DNA of 54,929 bases. Source: Glaciecola sp. (lineage in GTDB: Bacteria > Pseudomonadota > Gammaproteobacteria > Enterobacterales > Alteromonadaceae). The notes under the pieces were generated by a model that was not told the origin of the DNA, ran no database searches, and worked only from the letters and a program-made list of their open reading frames with translations. Both the position numbers and the translations under genes were made by a program. Numbering within the stretch: the first letter of the stretch is position 1; each line of letters begins with the position of its first letter. Positions 53,601-54,929 of the stretch are shown here, in pieces. Where the stretch lies: positions 1 through 54,929 of the forward strand of contig JAAZVZ010000015.1 in NCBI GenBank assembly GCA_018623155.1, in the 5' to 3' direction.

Positions 53601-54929
53601 ACCGACCGCAATGATGGTGCAGGCTCTTTGACCGTGGATGGAATTCGCAAAGGCGAGTTAGAAGATGGCGGAGTTATCTTACCAGTCTCTGCTCAAACTT
53701 CCGTTGTGGGTACTTATGGGACATTAACTATTAACCCTGATGGCTCTTATTCTTATTCTGTAAATAATGATGGCAATCAAATACTCGATGCAGGTGATAC
53801 AGTTGTTGATCAATTTGTCTATAGCATTACGAATGGTAACCAACAGGATGAGGCAGAGCTCACTATTGCTATTGATGGTCGTAACGATGCGCCAACAATC
53901 AGTGATATAGCGGTTACGACTAATGTTAATGCTGTGAGTTTCACACAGAGTTTAGTTGCTGGTGCAGATGATGTGGATGATGATCACAGTGCACAGGATA
54001 TTGTGCTTTCTGGGTCACCTTCAGTCAGTGCAGTGGATCAGGATGGTGCTTCAGTTGTTATACCAAATAATGCTTATTCAATATCTGGTAACGATATAAC
54101 CATAAATCCTTCTGCGTTTGATCCGATGGTGCGTGGTAATAGTGTCATCATGACCGTGTCATATTTTGTTAGCGATGGAACAGATACGACACCTAATGAT
54201 GCTGTATTTACGATTAATGCGACTAATAACGCACCAAGTCTAACAGTTACTGATTTAGCAGTGAATGAAGATGGTAATGCAGTATCAGCTACTGCTTTAG
54301 CAACTGACCCAGATAATGATGGGATTACGTTTACAACAACACAGCCGAACAGGGGATCGGTGTCCATCAATGCGAGTTCTGGTGAATATACTTTTACTCC
54401 TGGAGACGCATTCCAAACTCTTGATGCCGGAGATACAGCAACGGTTACATTTGATATAACAGCATCAGATGGAGTAGGAGGCTCAGTTACTGAAACGGTT
54501 AATGTTACATTTACTGGCACTAACGATACGCCAACGATTGCCAATACGATAGTTGACCAGTCGGGCACTGAAGACAGTGCATTTAGTTTTGTGGTACCTG
54601 CAAACAGCTTTGCGGATGTGGATGCGGATGACAGCTTAAGTTATTCAGCGACCTTAGCAGATGGCTCGGCGTTACCGAGCTGGTTGAGTTTTGATGCATC
54701 GACTCGTACGTTCTCCGGCACACCAGAAAATGCAGATGTAGGCAGTCTGACGGTACGAGTGACGGCGACCGATGGCAGTTCGGCAACGGTATCGGATGAT
54801 TTTGTGCTTGCAGTAGCCAATACCAATGATGTTCCAACTGTGACCGTTGAGTCAGGTGATAGTGCTGCGTCAAGTCTCAATGAAACCAATACTGGGCTCA
54901 CCACCTCCGGTACGTTAACGTTAGCCGAC
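29601..54929 (+). CDS. Giant LEPR-XLL/DUF4347 cadherin/VCBS-repeat surface protein (3' end outside window)
   Basis: A single frame is open from ATG 29601 to the last base: at least 8443 codons, with no stop noticed on reading through it. Residues 11-22 carry the LEPR-XLL motif (EPLEPRVLLDGA), and there is no Sec signal peptide. Residues 56-214 form DUF4347. From about residue 220, extracellular modules separated by NDAP-type linkers fill the rest. Toward the window end they become clear Ig/VCBS and dystroglycan-type cadherin-like domains. Composition is acidic, rich in Thr/Ser/Asn/Gly/Val and nearly Cys-free, as in giant secreted adhesins. The upstream 79 bp hold T-runs and a GATAAAATT box but no clear Shine-Dalgarno; an in-frame GTG at 29595 is an alternative start. 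It follows the four-gene export operon and is its likely cargo. The C-terminal secretion or RTX region is not visible. The 300-bp-plus ORFs on other frames inside it are shadows. Confidence 0.93.
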   Translation, partial: MAAKSSQFLIEPLEPRVLLDGALLRTIEDAVASGSEPIKEDAKQDPQALDVNALSGKEIAFVDYRVADQDALMDSFGDNIEVFVLGPHQSGVQQIADFLRNRRDVTAVHLFAHGEDGRMDLGSTSVDSESLAEDASLWGEIGRSLTQEADFLIYACDLSASETGQSFVAQVASLTGADVAASDDTTGVSGDWELETQTGEIEARSIAARDYQHDLINRAPSVLVPGLIDGVEGNFVSGLTVDAQTSDLMERVNEPDTTDTEFTIATVNGESDLSTTKTVFASFSDKDNVQQNIQFDLLVNADGSYTLTASSQSDIDKLETIPNNRMATGTFSYTVADPQGAQSQEVLGMLQVRGTNDAPVLTSGAVLNISEDDVVIGGNDVEVGNLTLLSQASDIDDADFRLFIAEVNGDAANVDNNIVITLSYTDSDGAPATQALSLAVRSDGTIDLNAQAIQQLGISDTATGTFTYKVSDASGELSVEQTATINLLGSNDQPQFRGDVTADISAAAGNPAVSGRIFVDDIDQGENSFQIPSVTAGIYGTWSFNTSSGQWTYTLNSNHAAVTSLASDQKLTDTITLTSTDGTVTRDVSVDILGAASAPVFSVQSGDVVNLTLSETNASVQGTGSITLSDANTFESVNVAVTNVSATGSTSGLMLTERELAALLRVPQLAVLNDTTQSASFDWVFDSNSEYFNYLSAGETLNLTFTVTATDERFEQASQVVTITINGSNDALSLNPVDQIRNHTDGALSVDLSGMLSDVDSNDSLSFSNLTLTYPDGNPVAGATLPTLNGTSLDFDTSLFGALADGTDKRINVSVDASDGTSSETLSFSITVEGGDAQTLSAPSFSGLPNYYRTVTTQDGAYLTFDFTVNSTNQVPVTYAISFVETSIDNTHSDMPTDAELLSMLSLKSLDDGSTRLVFDSAQQNFAFLGINDALGIKYRITATDAYGNQTTHDFGLSIDGIDEGITGRQTVTEANNPVIADESPVQNLFFNSRWESATGSNQAQSITFSMANLYADMALYLYSTAVGESDADLSNGFSVAFNGDSVTISRTDGSSFDANNLIENIFIYSALERTPFQFDYRQNARELIVTQGSAGNFGVYADWEENSGAPATVTLESITDTAGSVSTINDVSTVSLVRTSSSNIAVIDTALSDNFTTITGRIGSINENNDPGVQPYRLSAFTNHIENAPVTIYETGLNARTNAGEQMYQITGKYGTLRIASLGIEPYYEFIPNAQAINALETNSQETFILTQDVTSVGGGLAQQISFTVLLTGVNDAPVITVDTLSPIYEGNAQPDEWETLFDNNAVLDAVDENQRVRGVQIEINNIQHGADEKIKLGQWPVELALNTSHSGTTQDGLSYSVSLENRTQNVKTRDGNGNIVIQEQVVQVAVITLDRQSGLTADDIASLEYQHLGNSLNGDRAYSIVRANESISSTNELSDWFEMDIHGTIVDFSFMIEDVNVFITDNPGADLFGTIEGNLAAGTGQYSYQLLDTVIDGTTYRVGTAVREGVTYQTLNSPYGMLLVDPETGAYMLDLNSQTINDIETGTPDENQVSFNVSVRDPNNPRYGSAEFNVNVKVDASPEAGALYVEQDTPDTLLEGISLYSTRENEFDVRYFDISIPGNDPNVNLLVPNAPVIDTTKDAISFQDNKVFLGLGEGRFLQIGRVDTQFNGQNGNTLRIIMEQQVINGDFSEYTQYVAPTVTNNGIEDVGTQPIFNGWTVTSLRDVHPHNGGSVPSIWIPGQTTLEIDGRLYQTPLDDNNGPENYYTNEPLPSDSPIRAQNMAERNRVYVLPTEMGINLNFDSPSDGSAQISRFAYMVSEPVAITEGSTISFDYYVGAPAGGADLLAYMVNLDTGEWTEVENYSGSFDEGLWSGYLGTLTVRPAESAFITASVKAPTSGRYAIVMAAGAYEDLGGFSEHADIYIKDVKVTGTASMADNSMVQRVIEEIRYQNTSDLTAENTLLDKSLTINVQNFDGSSDEVTMDFEIREVNDAPVATNPNQIVDVTDTVNWDTPSVSGSFNIIDPDENTQMRFYSVDNNGNELVDNEGYPEPLVGRYGTLSFGGEGAGWTYTIDPFAFNSLLDGQVVNENFANLQGTDGDGGIVNLTLTFRLAGEADQTVFTFTDTGSDDTFTTQTKTNAFGSLAQQGFEFSMVEGSGAVTDGIFQTLNTAYGELTLNTVTGEFSFAPDDAAIEANSTSPQALSVGLEATKDGQVASHIVSINIVGANDSVVLTAETTASTYTEGAPASALFADAVLTERDGSVEDAVVSVVLTGTVLDSDQITFTESSGFTFSGDNVMYRGAIVATRDATLNGIDGANLTLTLSSSATKDIANQLVQALAFENTSDSPTTIERNRNALDVALTYSDAGHGDAGNASDATINGTINIVDVNNAPEVSFGSDTWFTQRVIGSNPNGELVLDGVSVSDDATDVTVVLSVGASLGTLSLDTSVSGGASASMLSGNGTHSITFTGDWRELQATLDANGLTYTPLSGVDFISKGHDLLNVVVTDSDTAKGQDSKLIFVAAEETRTGSIVLPAIEDTAVTININPKVASLGQSNANFELGIIDNNGTFIKLDDAPGYSAISGGFKFADGQIVEDSSGVYIFTPETDFTGTVQFAYQYTADGENQTANIDLLVAPVNDAPVVNGITNLAATFTEGGAAVNVFSGTALSTYENGQNIQAFEITAMDILHGTNEQLVIDGQTIALERGQSGANYSVFVRDGELVVRVTGDWTTAEAQNVINGVQYLSTQSIPTLADRLFSLTAVEDNAGSADGGEFRAEFATDKYQSVISLDSNATPPTVTVRENDSRVFSTAFTQNVDTTTTLFSQNAADGDNYVGHRLVVSPNDGRYILSVNDSSSLFTDDNGKLLDANGMEFASYTLSSGALKFEFNSNQTAATQALVNAVAQSIQVSVTDNSWVLLPGFAQVNYELSNAAGSDTDAVRTMITSVDDPISFDTLTAITSTYRTGDADVALFTNSDLTPVEVNNEEITQLTINVAGLLDGDNEKLIINGEVLSLGANNAITSSSSLFNSASWTANEDGTSGTIVINVTDTASANTILDGLRYRNSLSGESLADASLRNFTLASAQETRLGAVQSFEIDNVTAQVQMRTDGFSYIEESASSQVYGVFDVTEVGASANNTFNGYRFEIERTAGANSNDLFSIGAEAIDGVTIVGNTISVDGNIVATFSQVNGQAVLQFTSAGNITTEVVDRAVQTLRYVNSSDDVGPNDELTWKMTHSGQPSFTGTRDLMLIDINDAPLFLSSSVNTVVSFDDNSGPVSVFGDANLSFDEVETGQHISSIEILIYNYDMSTQGNDLLSVDGTDVSLYVTNNVGNSTFSLSNYDATFSINYHNDYARVVLSEIDSTADALAILNSLMFKRGDDAPKVEDITSGQPTFRITGAYDSGGTAFSGQNFTALSYVSQIEYPLDNLSPAASVSANSGTYVENSGDKRLFNVSNLTVGTGESGQRFTGLTMQINGSFDSDYHGSLRFGNRYAVTVALQEGTYSLGNTDSITLTRNANGFAVEVTGSWTETEFNNFLRDFYYVNTSETPIEETIEFTLLSISDNGGMFNNTDNTVDINVTTSLDISARDDYSRVTLRGNTVEVRDVGVAFNLFNTVNIDTVEEGHTITGFKLNTSGFTHFRNPAGLYLDGVHFNDSELNYGGVPVEIRLANTDFIMQRLFDQFVFSVVEGQSFTATQLEDLLKTMQFIQTDEINQAKNYSVSLVEVTDSGQDTQVRDYSYTYNSGLHANVIELSDSGSGNNRVNHAVVNVINNNSPFVDPQVPFYRVGPGTDITIADVDFNEPNDDPMEVVIGVTDDGTAYGTFNVDSSKLGGLPAPTVRDDGALVFSGVTHAQMDAIIASGALSITPRFGLTYAEAVERNRENSANAIPFVTFTATDPYGKFFYSSLAMVIVEPDSQTQVTEIGNEDEVLNVDLSGSISGTDTFTFGETIDGIFVPATIESNGSIRFSNGVLSRTDGLSVNAMSDGQFVFTPNANFFGEACVEFSTNNGLVNGVLDLIILPVNDAPTASLSVTESHVLVENDTRRSLFNTATLANIESAQASEGIEYIEFSVSGDLYRGVGHTFYIGPHVIDISAGSMTLRDGTDLTVSSSGNTTRIGFTGDWTLAEAQAFIRSAEIDITMLPQTTNRDYIFSLSALRDSGGRNNEGVDTGTDLLNAAVSTIYQINNSFNKLNERIDYTEDASPIFIQALNAPAVMPENNLYRALDNYHGGRLVVSSADPDVTLGLSAGAGYTFTDSAILLNGQKIATLNTSDSRIEFTLSSDNTTMTHARFVELMKRLTWVTSSQDPPAVSNITYEWYGESQVAETTTLVINIASVNDAPDATVVAINPTYIEGLDAVGVFAQVNLTTVETADRLSSLTLTVTGVDTPSDEVIVIDGVNIPLDSSTPMTGNGWEANVTFNNGVYSIKVTADNPMTEADFADLIESIKYLNNGTALESVATRDIRLASIGENTSTNQINTPSNGFTTSTVTLRGTGSTYLENAAPVRMFDFGNITNHLPSSLAGVSFTVTINGAAEPEEQLSFVNSSGITLNDNHQVLLGNTVLGTLTDITNGFRIDFTNTNMGERQFYDVIKRIGYESTEDEPNGSVQVDWVLSTPGGNESGVRLIELVGVNDAPTIESNGHERSVTASNQRQVLFTNTAISTIEAGQTATVNIAISGIHVDAYTDTLEITDHITRSMRYDFNTTQNNVSYAYDYQDDGTATLTLSSSDLSALTFAIDRLRYYTTETGSDLTNLANTLRFTLSEVADNGGVDNGGHDRSSVDIVTTVEFTQPNTAPTLSASGNTLTFVEDAVAVALFNNVSAETGENHQHFTKVTLHITGVVDGIDETLNIDGQSLPLRTRTGELTDDVSYKITADANVLILSLTGNWDNAELVNLLEGITYEHLGEDPTAGVRNMTLVSAQDDGGDAFSTTDKVSVQSVSTSVSVVPVADMPVIRAVPGNTTYLTNTGYLAVFSSVEVDFIEAADRFNAMRLQLSNLSGSETVRIAGTEIDLSSNFSQNVSINDAIISLTGTQSGNGYVLDIAHVSGTSLTAEQTATMLTGLAYRHGDFISTLATRTIRVVSLSDNGSDSGNNQNTDASPVVTIDSQTYNEQIIQLTPANQAPTVTFSAEPVSVEQGAVVAVNATVADLDDVVTSLVILLPDTTVGTLAISDSISGGLNASQIDASVAGRITISNADITTINATLSAGGLTFHANNSHNSVSDGAVLIRITATDDDNASSVQTHQIVIFEPTSNDDFTFVGVEENAVVMDFAGPVTFVGGLPTSTNWTMTATDASTGLYTLTPNSNWHGSATFQIEKNGLTGDVNVVVVPVNDAPALTMQGSHVAHSPFGEVTSLGFHNIDLSDIEGDRITEFVFRLSNFKDINGNIEHFHFGVMRIPFRAGLDSDGDDPHTTTPGVWLDSWFEGDDLIVSYRGSFTLAQAEEYLRNAAYHHIMYREEATLEGLRNIELVLIRDSGGTANGGENTTYVNVSSQVELMPSVSSFNVGYMPPYTENSAPSPIVPYIEFTQNLLDFRGNYQGSSFSLSPIGQTLTVTQSFGFDLSGTGFEIGNDNIIRRISDGSAVATGVVSNNQVRVDFNQGPLTKEEAQDIARSMTFVDTSDDPYGVLNFAMRFNQTDAPTKFTAMGVGLLPVNDEPVLSATSIADSFNEGDPAISIFTGVSVDLIESIQTVDSMTLDLVNFVSSTDEKIIYEGTELLIQTGASTTFVVNGTNVSAVVQNADGDISLKLTGASTLSVADAQALLEGLQYHNVGASLLTGDTRSIVISEVVEREYVASRQEYDVFINTGEYLRADIALTGTRVAYLENGTPVQPLTNVNLDLTGQDWSIANSNPEIHISASLTSSGDSRSLTFRGNDYWHSDMLENYSFDSESNYYANTPILVNGTEIGLGRLNGGTFVLSIHPTALQSDINAFIQSLSFSNASDDPGNSARIKIDYVQFLNGAQSTTSLTQVPIEIIPTNDAPSVTQNTETRLIEPNNAMNFSSPFSSNSFVSPVESGQILEELVVRVTATNASGDPASFVNAEQLSTRAGAISLAQAGTNQNHLFRVEVVEVDDATREIRYTALGNESTLLRDILYRFGDQSLTGQQRQFEVISATDNGGSVGSDEDTTTPVSGHLVANLVLFSRSNAPTVSIDGDLHRTSSFDEGDTFMGGSNGFKLFNIAWGASTNDESKGEYFATVKLTVSGLADGANEKLSLAHDDFPSDPNNVVRNYIDLVNGQGTHNISISGWSETVNTDVSVSGDTATVLISGNFDSGQLQNLLAKLEYSNTSDDPTPQDRVITLVSVQDSGSDAYGGVNSVDIGATHTIAVSSVNDPAVLSGNGDSHDFYLGDSAITLFTNTSATPIEASQTIERIQIELSDFTLADYHQLTLGADTLTLSGNANDLPSYASIDNTQTVDMFNGISGIYYDQTVSNETVTITQNGNPISVSGAVTFDGKDVIINADALESVIQNGNVQITINATLNGRNSPTGNLQSQAVAIDLTYRFSNSQGKIVADNYEVNGQDRGWLGPFKTLLTIEQSMTGVEATNFISGMTYQNISTAIADHTGAVRFNLYSITEQTQDGLNTVFVASGAPGDPLPSDPNNQYTNWVNASEVNLLGAITDSIVPFNVSYDAVESSQSEFGQAIQMFDNLAVTTSVLSTVGDVNSGSVTGNIGSITFLINDVADADNEFIIIGGQTIALSQTDAMLGNGIELQLGQVVPDPQTRQNDIVYQSVFDANQSTTRAITISGDWSASELNTLLSEARYVASTALVDRSFEIAEIIDAEGDYVRSFNLGDQNGFQPIVSRVSPAVLDAAPIVVVQPANPVFDSSNANNGMTSTTFFDSVSIDTVESAHNVSEVVFSVDGIDVNAIQILTFTINNVNIAINIPLSENARTLLSQNSQMGYNGTDPIVVQGANIDLQLNPAVTLNGSNAEIRLNFAFLENALSNMFLQPAANIINTASLVVMDMGGTPSLTQNLTLSIDSVQDTGRNTSGHENTRQTSISSTIRIDNTPFEPDLAPQILATGGYHSQNTDLDVVSLFSGAQVSPGDPTRESAQTFTSLSLSVFDIENSASEYIEIGGSRYALDGSDDDAEVTITFDAVNNRANVTFTPSSSISATALTSLVNAIAFDSESAISQIRTIRITQLVDSGSDINGSQNTFNTAINAFVMPIQQDNLPTLTGTAIDPDQPDDISQDVRVFENVSALTNDVGQGFTSVVFTVENVSSPQNEYISFVVDTGMGNPETLTSNLADGSQFLINMGPGQQIPVANVALSGSTATITFTVPNSGSLPENAFDTLINSITYRGPELIGNDSRVITIESLTDSSSDNDRAIATNLGLSSTIASAGVDLTAVNDVVSTSENSSLTGNVLNNDTGPSGISLQVTALSTGILGQVQQLQHNGNNVGELTVNADGSYLFEPNTDFDYLAVGEHIVFDALTYTVSDGTTTSSASLNITVNGTNDAFSVSAISETVNRDEAQRSINLISLANIIDSDVTDSHSITGSVVFTATMDNDTFTLPTGAVTVVNNELRLSPRLLTMLNEQNLQIVATYNLTDGVTTLTNTATIDVVYSRPAFYDRVSMRDIRDDNGVEVIIGQVGAMDRLGQIINFDNVNKWLDKDGQALRFGFEFNQNNTHLSFAPGSVPAAQTVVFTNTSGAQLKIDTATGMYEYIAGNTPDAVEEFKVWVSDGTNSDFLYLVFDQDDKGDRDGISEIAENTLKTLAGFNAISDTIQHAVTTLAWVDRATFNQAVNLTANTAANDQPQASSIVQIRALDSSGNINNMVQISDLEVLELREQNDISAEHHIMNVTSVGDRPVTSAWDPLRFNLESIRSLGFEDVDSQTSGVQTSTYIDLSSSNLAADAFNSYVKFVSSDVITAYANEGIALNDLNGEAITTEGWYDFTAKLDSNGERTTDGAVFVYSNDGENLIGIELRFTDNQFGDNNLEANRIEDPGTLANVQEVFAYSNENSGNEDTTAALTGNVITEMNSDGKTDRNDGAGSLTVDGIRKGELEDGGVILPVSAQTSVVGTYGTLTINPDGSYSYSVNNDGNQILDAGDTVVDQFVYSITNGNQQDEAELTIAIDGRNDAPTISDIAVTTNVNAVSFTQSLVAGADDVDDDHSAQDIVLSGSPSVSAVDQDGASVVIPNNAYSISGNDITINPSAFDPMVRGNSVIMTVSYFVSDGTDTTPNDAVFTINATNNAPSLTVTDLAVNEDGNAVSATALATDPDNDGITFTTTQPNRGSVSINASSGEYTFTPGDAFQTLDAGDTATVTFDITASDGVGGSVTETVNVTFTGTNDTPTIANTIVDQSGTEDSAFSFVVPANSFADVDADDSLSYSATLADGSALPSWLSFDASTRTFSGTPENADVGSLTVRVTATDGSSATVSDDFVLAVANTNDVPTVTVESGDSAASSLNETNTGLTTSGTLTLAD
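29766..30242 (+). other. DUF4347 domain with His/Cys pair
   Basis: Residues about 56-214 match DUF4347: VDYRVADQDALMDSF at the start, then VHLFAHGEDG, DLGSTSVD, ADFLIYACDLS, LTGADVAASDDTTG and DWELETQTGEIE. A hydrophobic strand followed by His113-Gly and another followed by Ala155-Cys156 resemble the catalytic pair of clan CD (caspase-like) peptidases. Confidence 0.85.
30643..51690 (+). repeat. Long array of strongly diverged cadherin-like modules
   Basis: About twenty modules of very uneven length are delimited by NDAP-type linkers (for example near 30667, 33427, 35580, 37520, 39372, 41688, 42633, 43518, 45620, 46584, 47560). Many share a degenerate plan: an acidic YxE/TFxE opener with LF, an ExxQ...ITxFxxxVxG strand pair, an xxIDG turn, a GxW(t)xAExxxLLxxxxYxNxS segment, and a closing RxFxLxSxxDNGG. 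Copies are recognisable in protein but not near-identical in DNA, so the array is old and not recently amplified. Confidence 0.7.
51690..54929 (+). repeat. C-terminal block of Ig/VCBS and dystroglycan-type cadherin-like domains
   Basis: From about 51690 the modules become standard: an Ig/cadherin module with GNVLNNDTG and LTVNADGSYLFEP (51700-52020), a VCBS-type module with GTYGTLTINPDGSYSYSVNN (53700-53890), further modules before NNAP (54226) and NDTP (54522) linkers, and a dystroglycan-type (He_PIG) domain at about 54555-54840 with LPSWLSFDASTRTFSGTP. A new VCBS-like unit begins at the edge (TNTGLTTSGTLTLAD). Between 52320 and 53500 lies a less repetitive stretch with DQDDKGDRDG, a possible calcium-binding loop. 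Confidence 0.75.

Noticed and set aside
54074-54568. 164-codon minus-strand ORF, and many similar minus-strand ORFs between 30230 and 54904
   Set aside because: They lie inside the giant plus-strand frame, have low-complexity Ser/Thr/Val translations expected from the antisense of Thr/Asp-rich repeats, and no ribosome sites.
30643-54929. Possible CRISPR or tandem DNA repeat array in the giant gene
   Set aside because: The repetition is at protein level with strongly diverged DNA; no regular direct repeats with spacers were seen.

Overview
The window looks like chromosome from a marine gammaproteobacterium, probably of the Alteromonadales/Vibrionales type. The reasons are a green-type proteorhodopsin, a recC-recB-recD locus in that order, a monomeric NADP isocitrate dehydrogenase, a DUF1800/DUF1501 pair, a TIGR02647 protein, and moderate, AT-leaning base composition. 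No rRNA, tRNA, CRISPR array, insertion sequence or phage gene was seen.

Layout. (1) 1-3575: the 3' end of a DUF1800 gene, its Tat-exported DUF1501 partner, a short RNase J-like beta-CASP nuclease and a 54-residue membrane protein. (2) 3576-8318: proteorhodopsin with its own terminator, then a separately promoted polyprenyl diphosphate synthase, a degenerate serine-hydrolase paralogue, a tiny membrane protein, an NAD(P)-binding epimerase-like protein and a TIGR02647 protein. The carotenoid/retinal genes crtB, crtI, crtY and blh are not in the window. (3) 8319-12589: isocitrate dehydrogenase behind a strong promoter with a perfect PdhR-type palindrome, then a translationally coupled phosphate-binding-like protein and porin-like barrel. 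(4) 12738-21053: recC, recB and recD with overlapping ends. They run tail to tail into a minus-strand pair: a HopJ-YciA fusion followed by an RhlE-like DEAD-box helicase. (5) 23100-23307, minus strand: a compact transcription unit with a promoter, a perfect 13-nt Shine-Dalgarno sequence, an 18-codon ORF and a terminator. I recognise no family for it.

(6) 23420-54929 is the most unusual part. Four tightly packed or overlapping genes encode a TolC-like lipoprotein fused to an OmpA-type peptidoglycan-binding domain, a short periplasmic adaptor, a GAF-TM-HlyD adaptor, and a PqqD-like/M50 protease/HlyD membrane protein. They precede one giant open reading frame that is still open at the window edge (at least 8443 codons). 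The giant protein begins with an LEPR-XLL targeting motif and a DUF4347 domain carrying a clan-CD-like His/Cys signature. About 25 diverged cadherin/VCBS-like modules follow. No ABC ATPase, LapG or LapD is encoded here. The natural reading is a dedicated export and surface-anchoring machine for a giant adhesin in which the usual type I ABC transporter is replaced by an M50-type membrane protein. This is inferred from domains and gene order and is not demonstrated.
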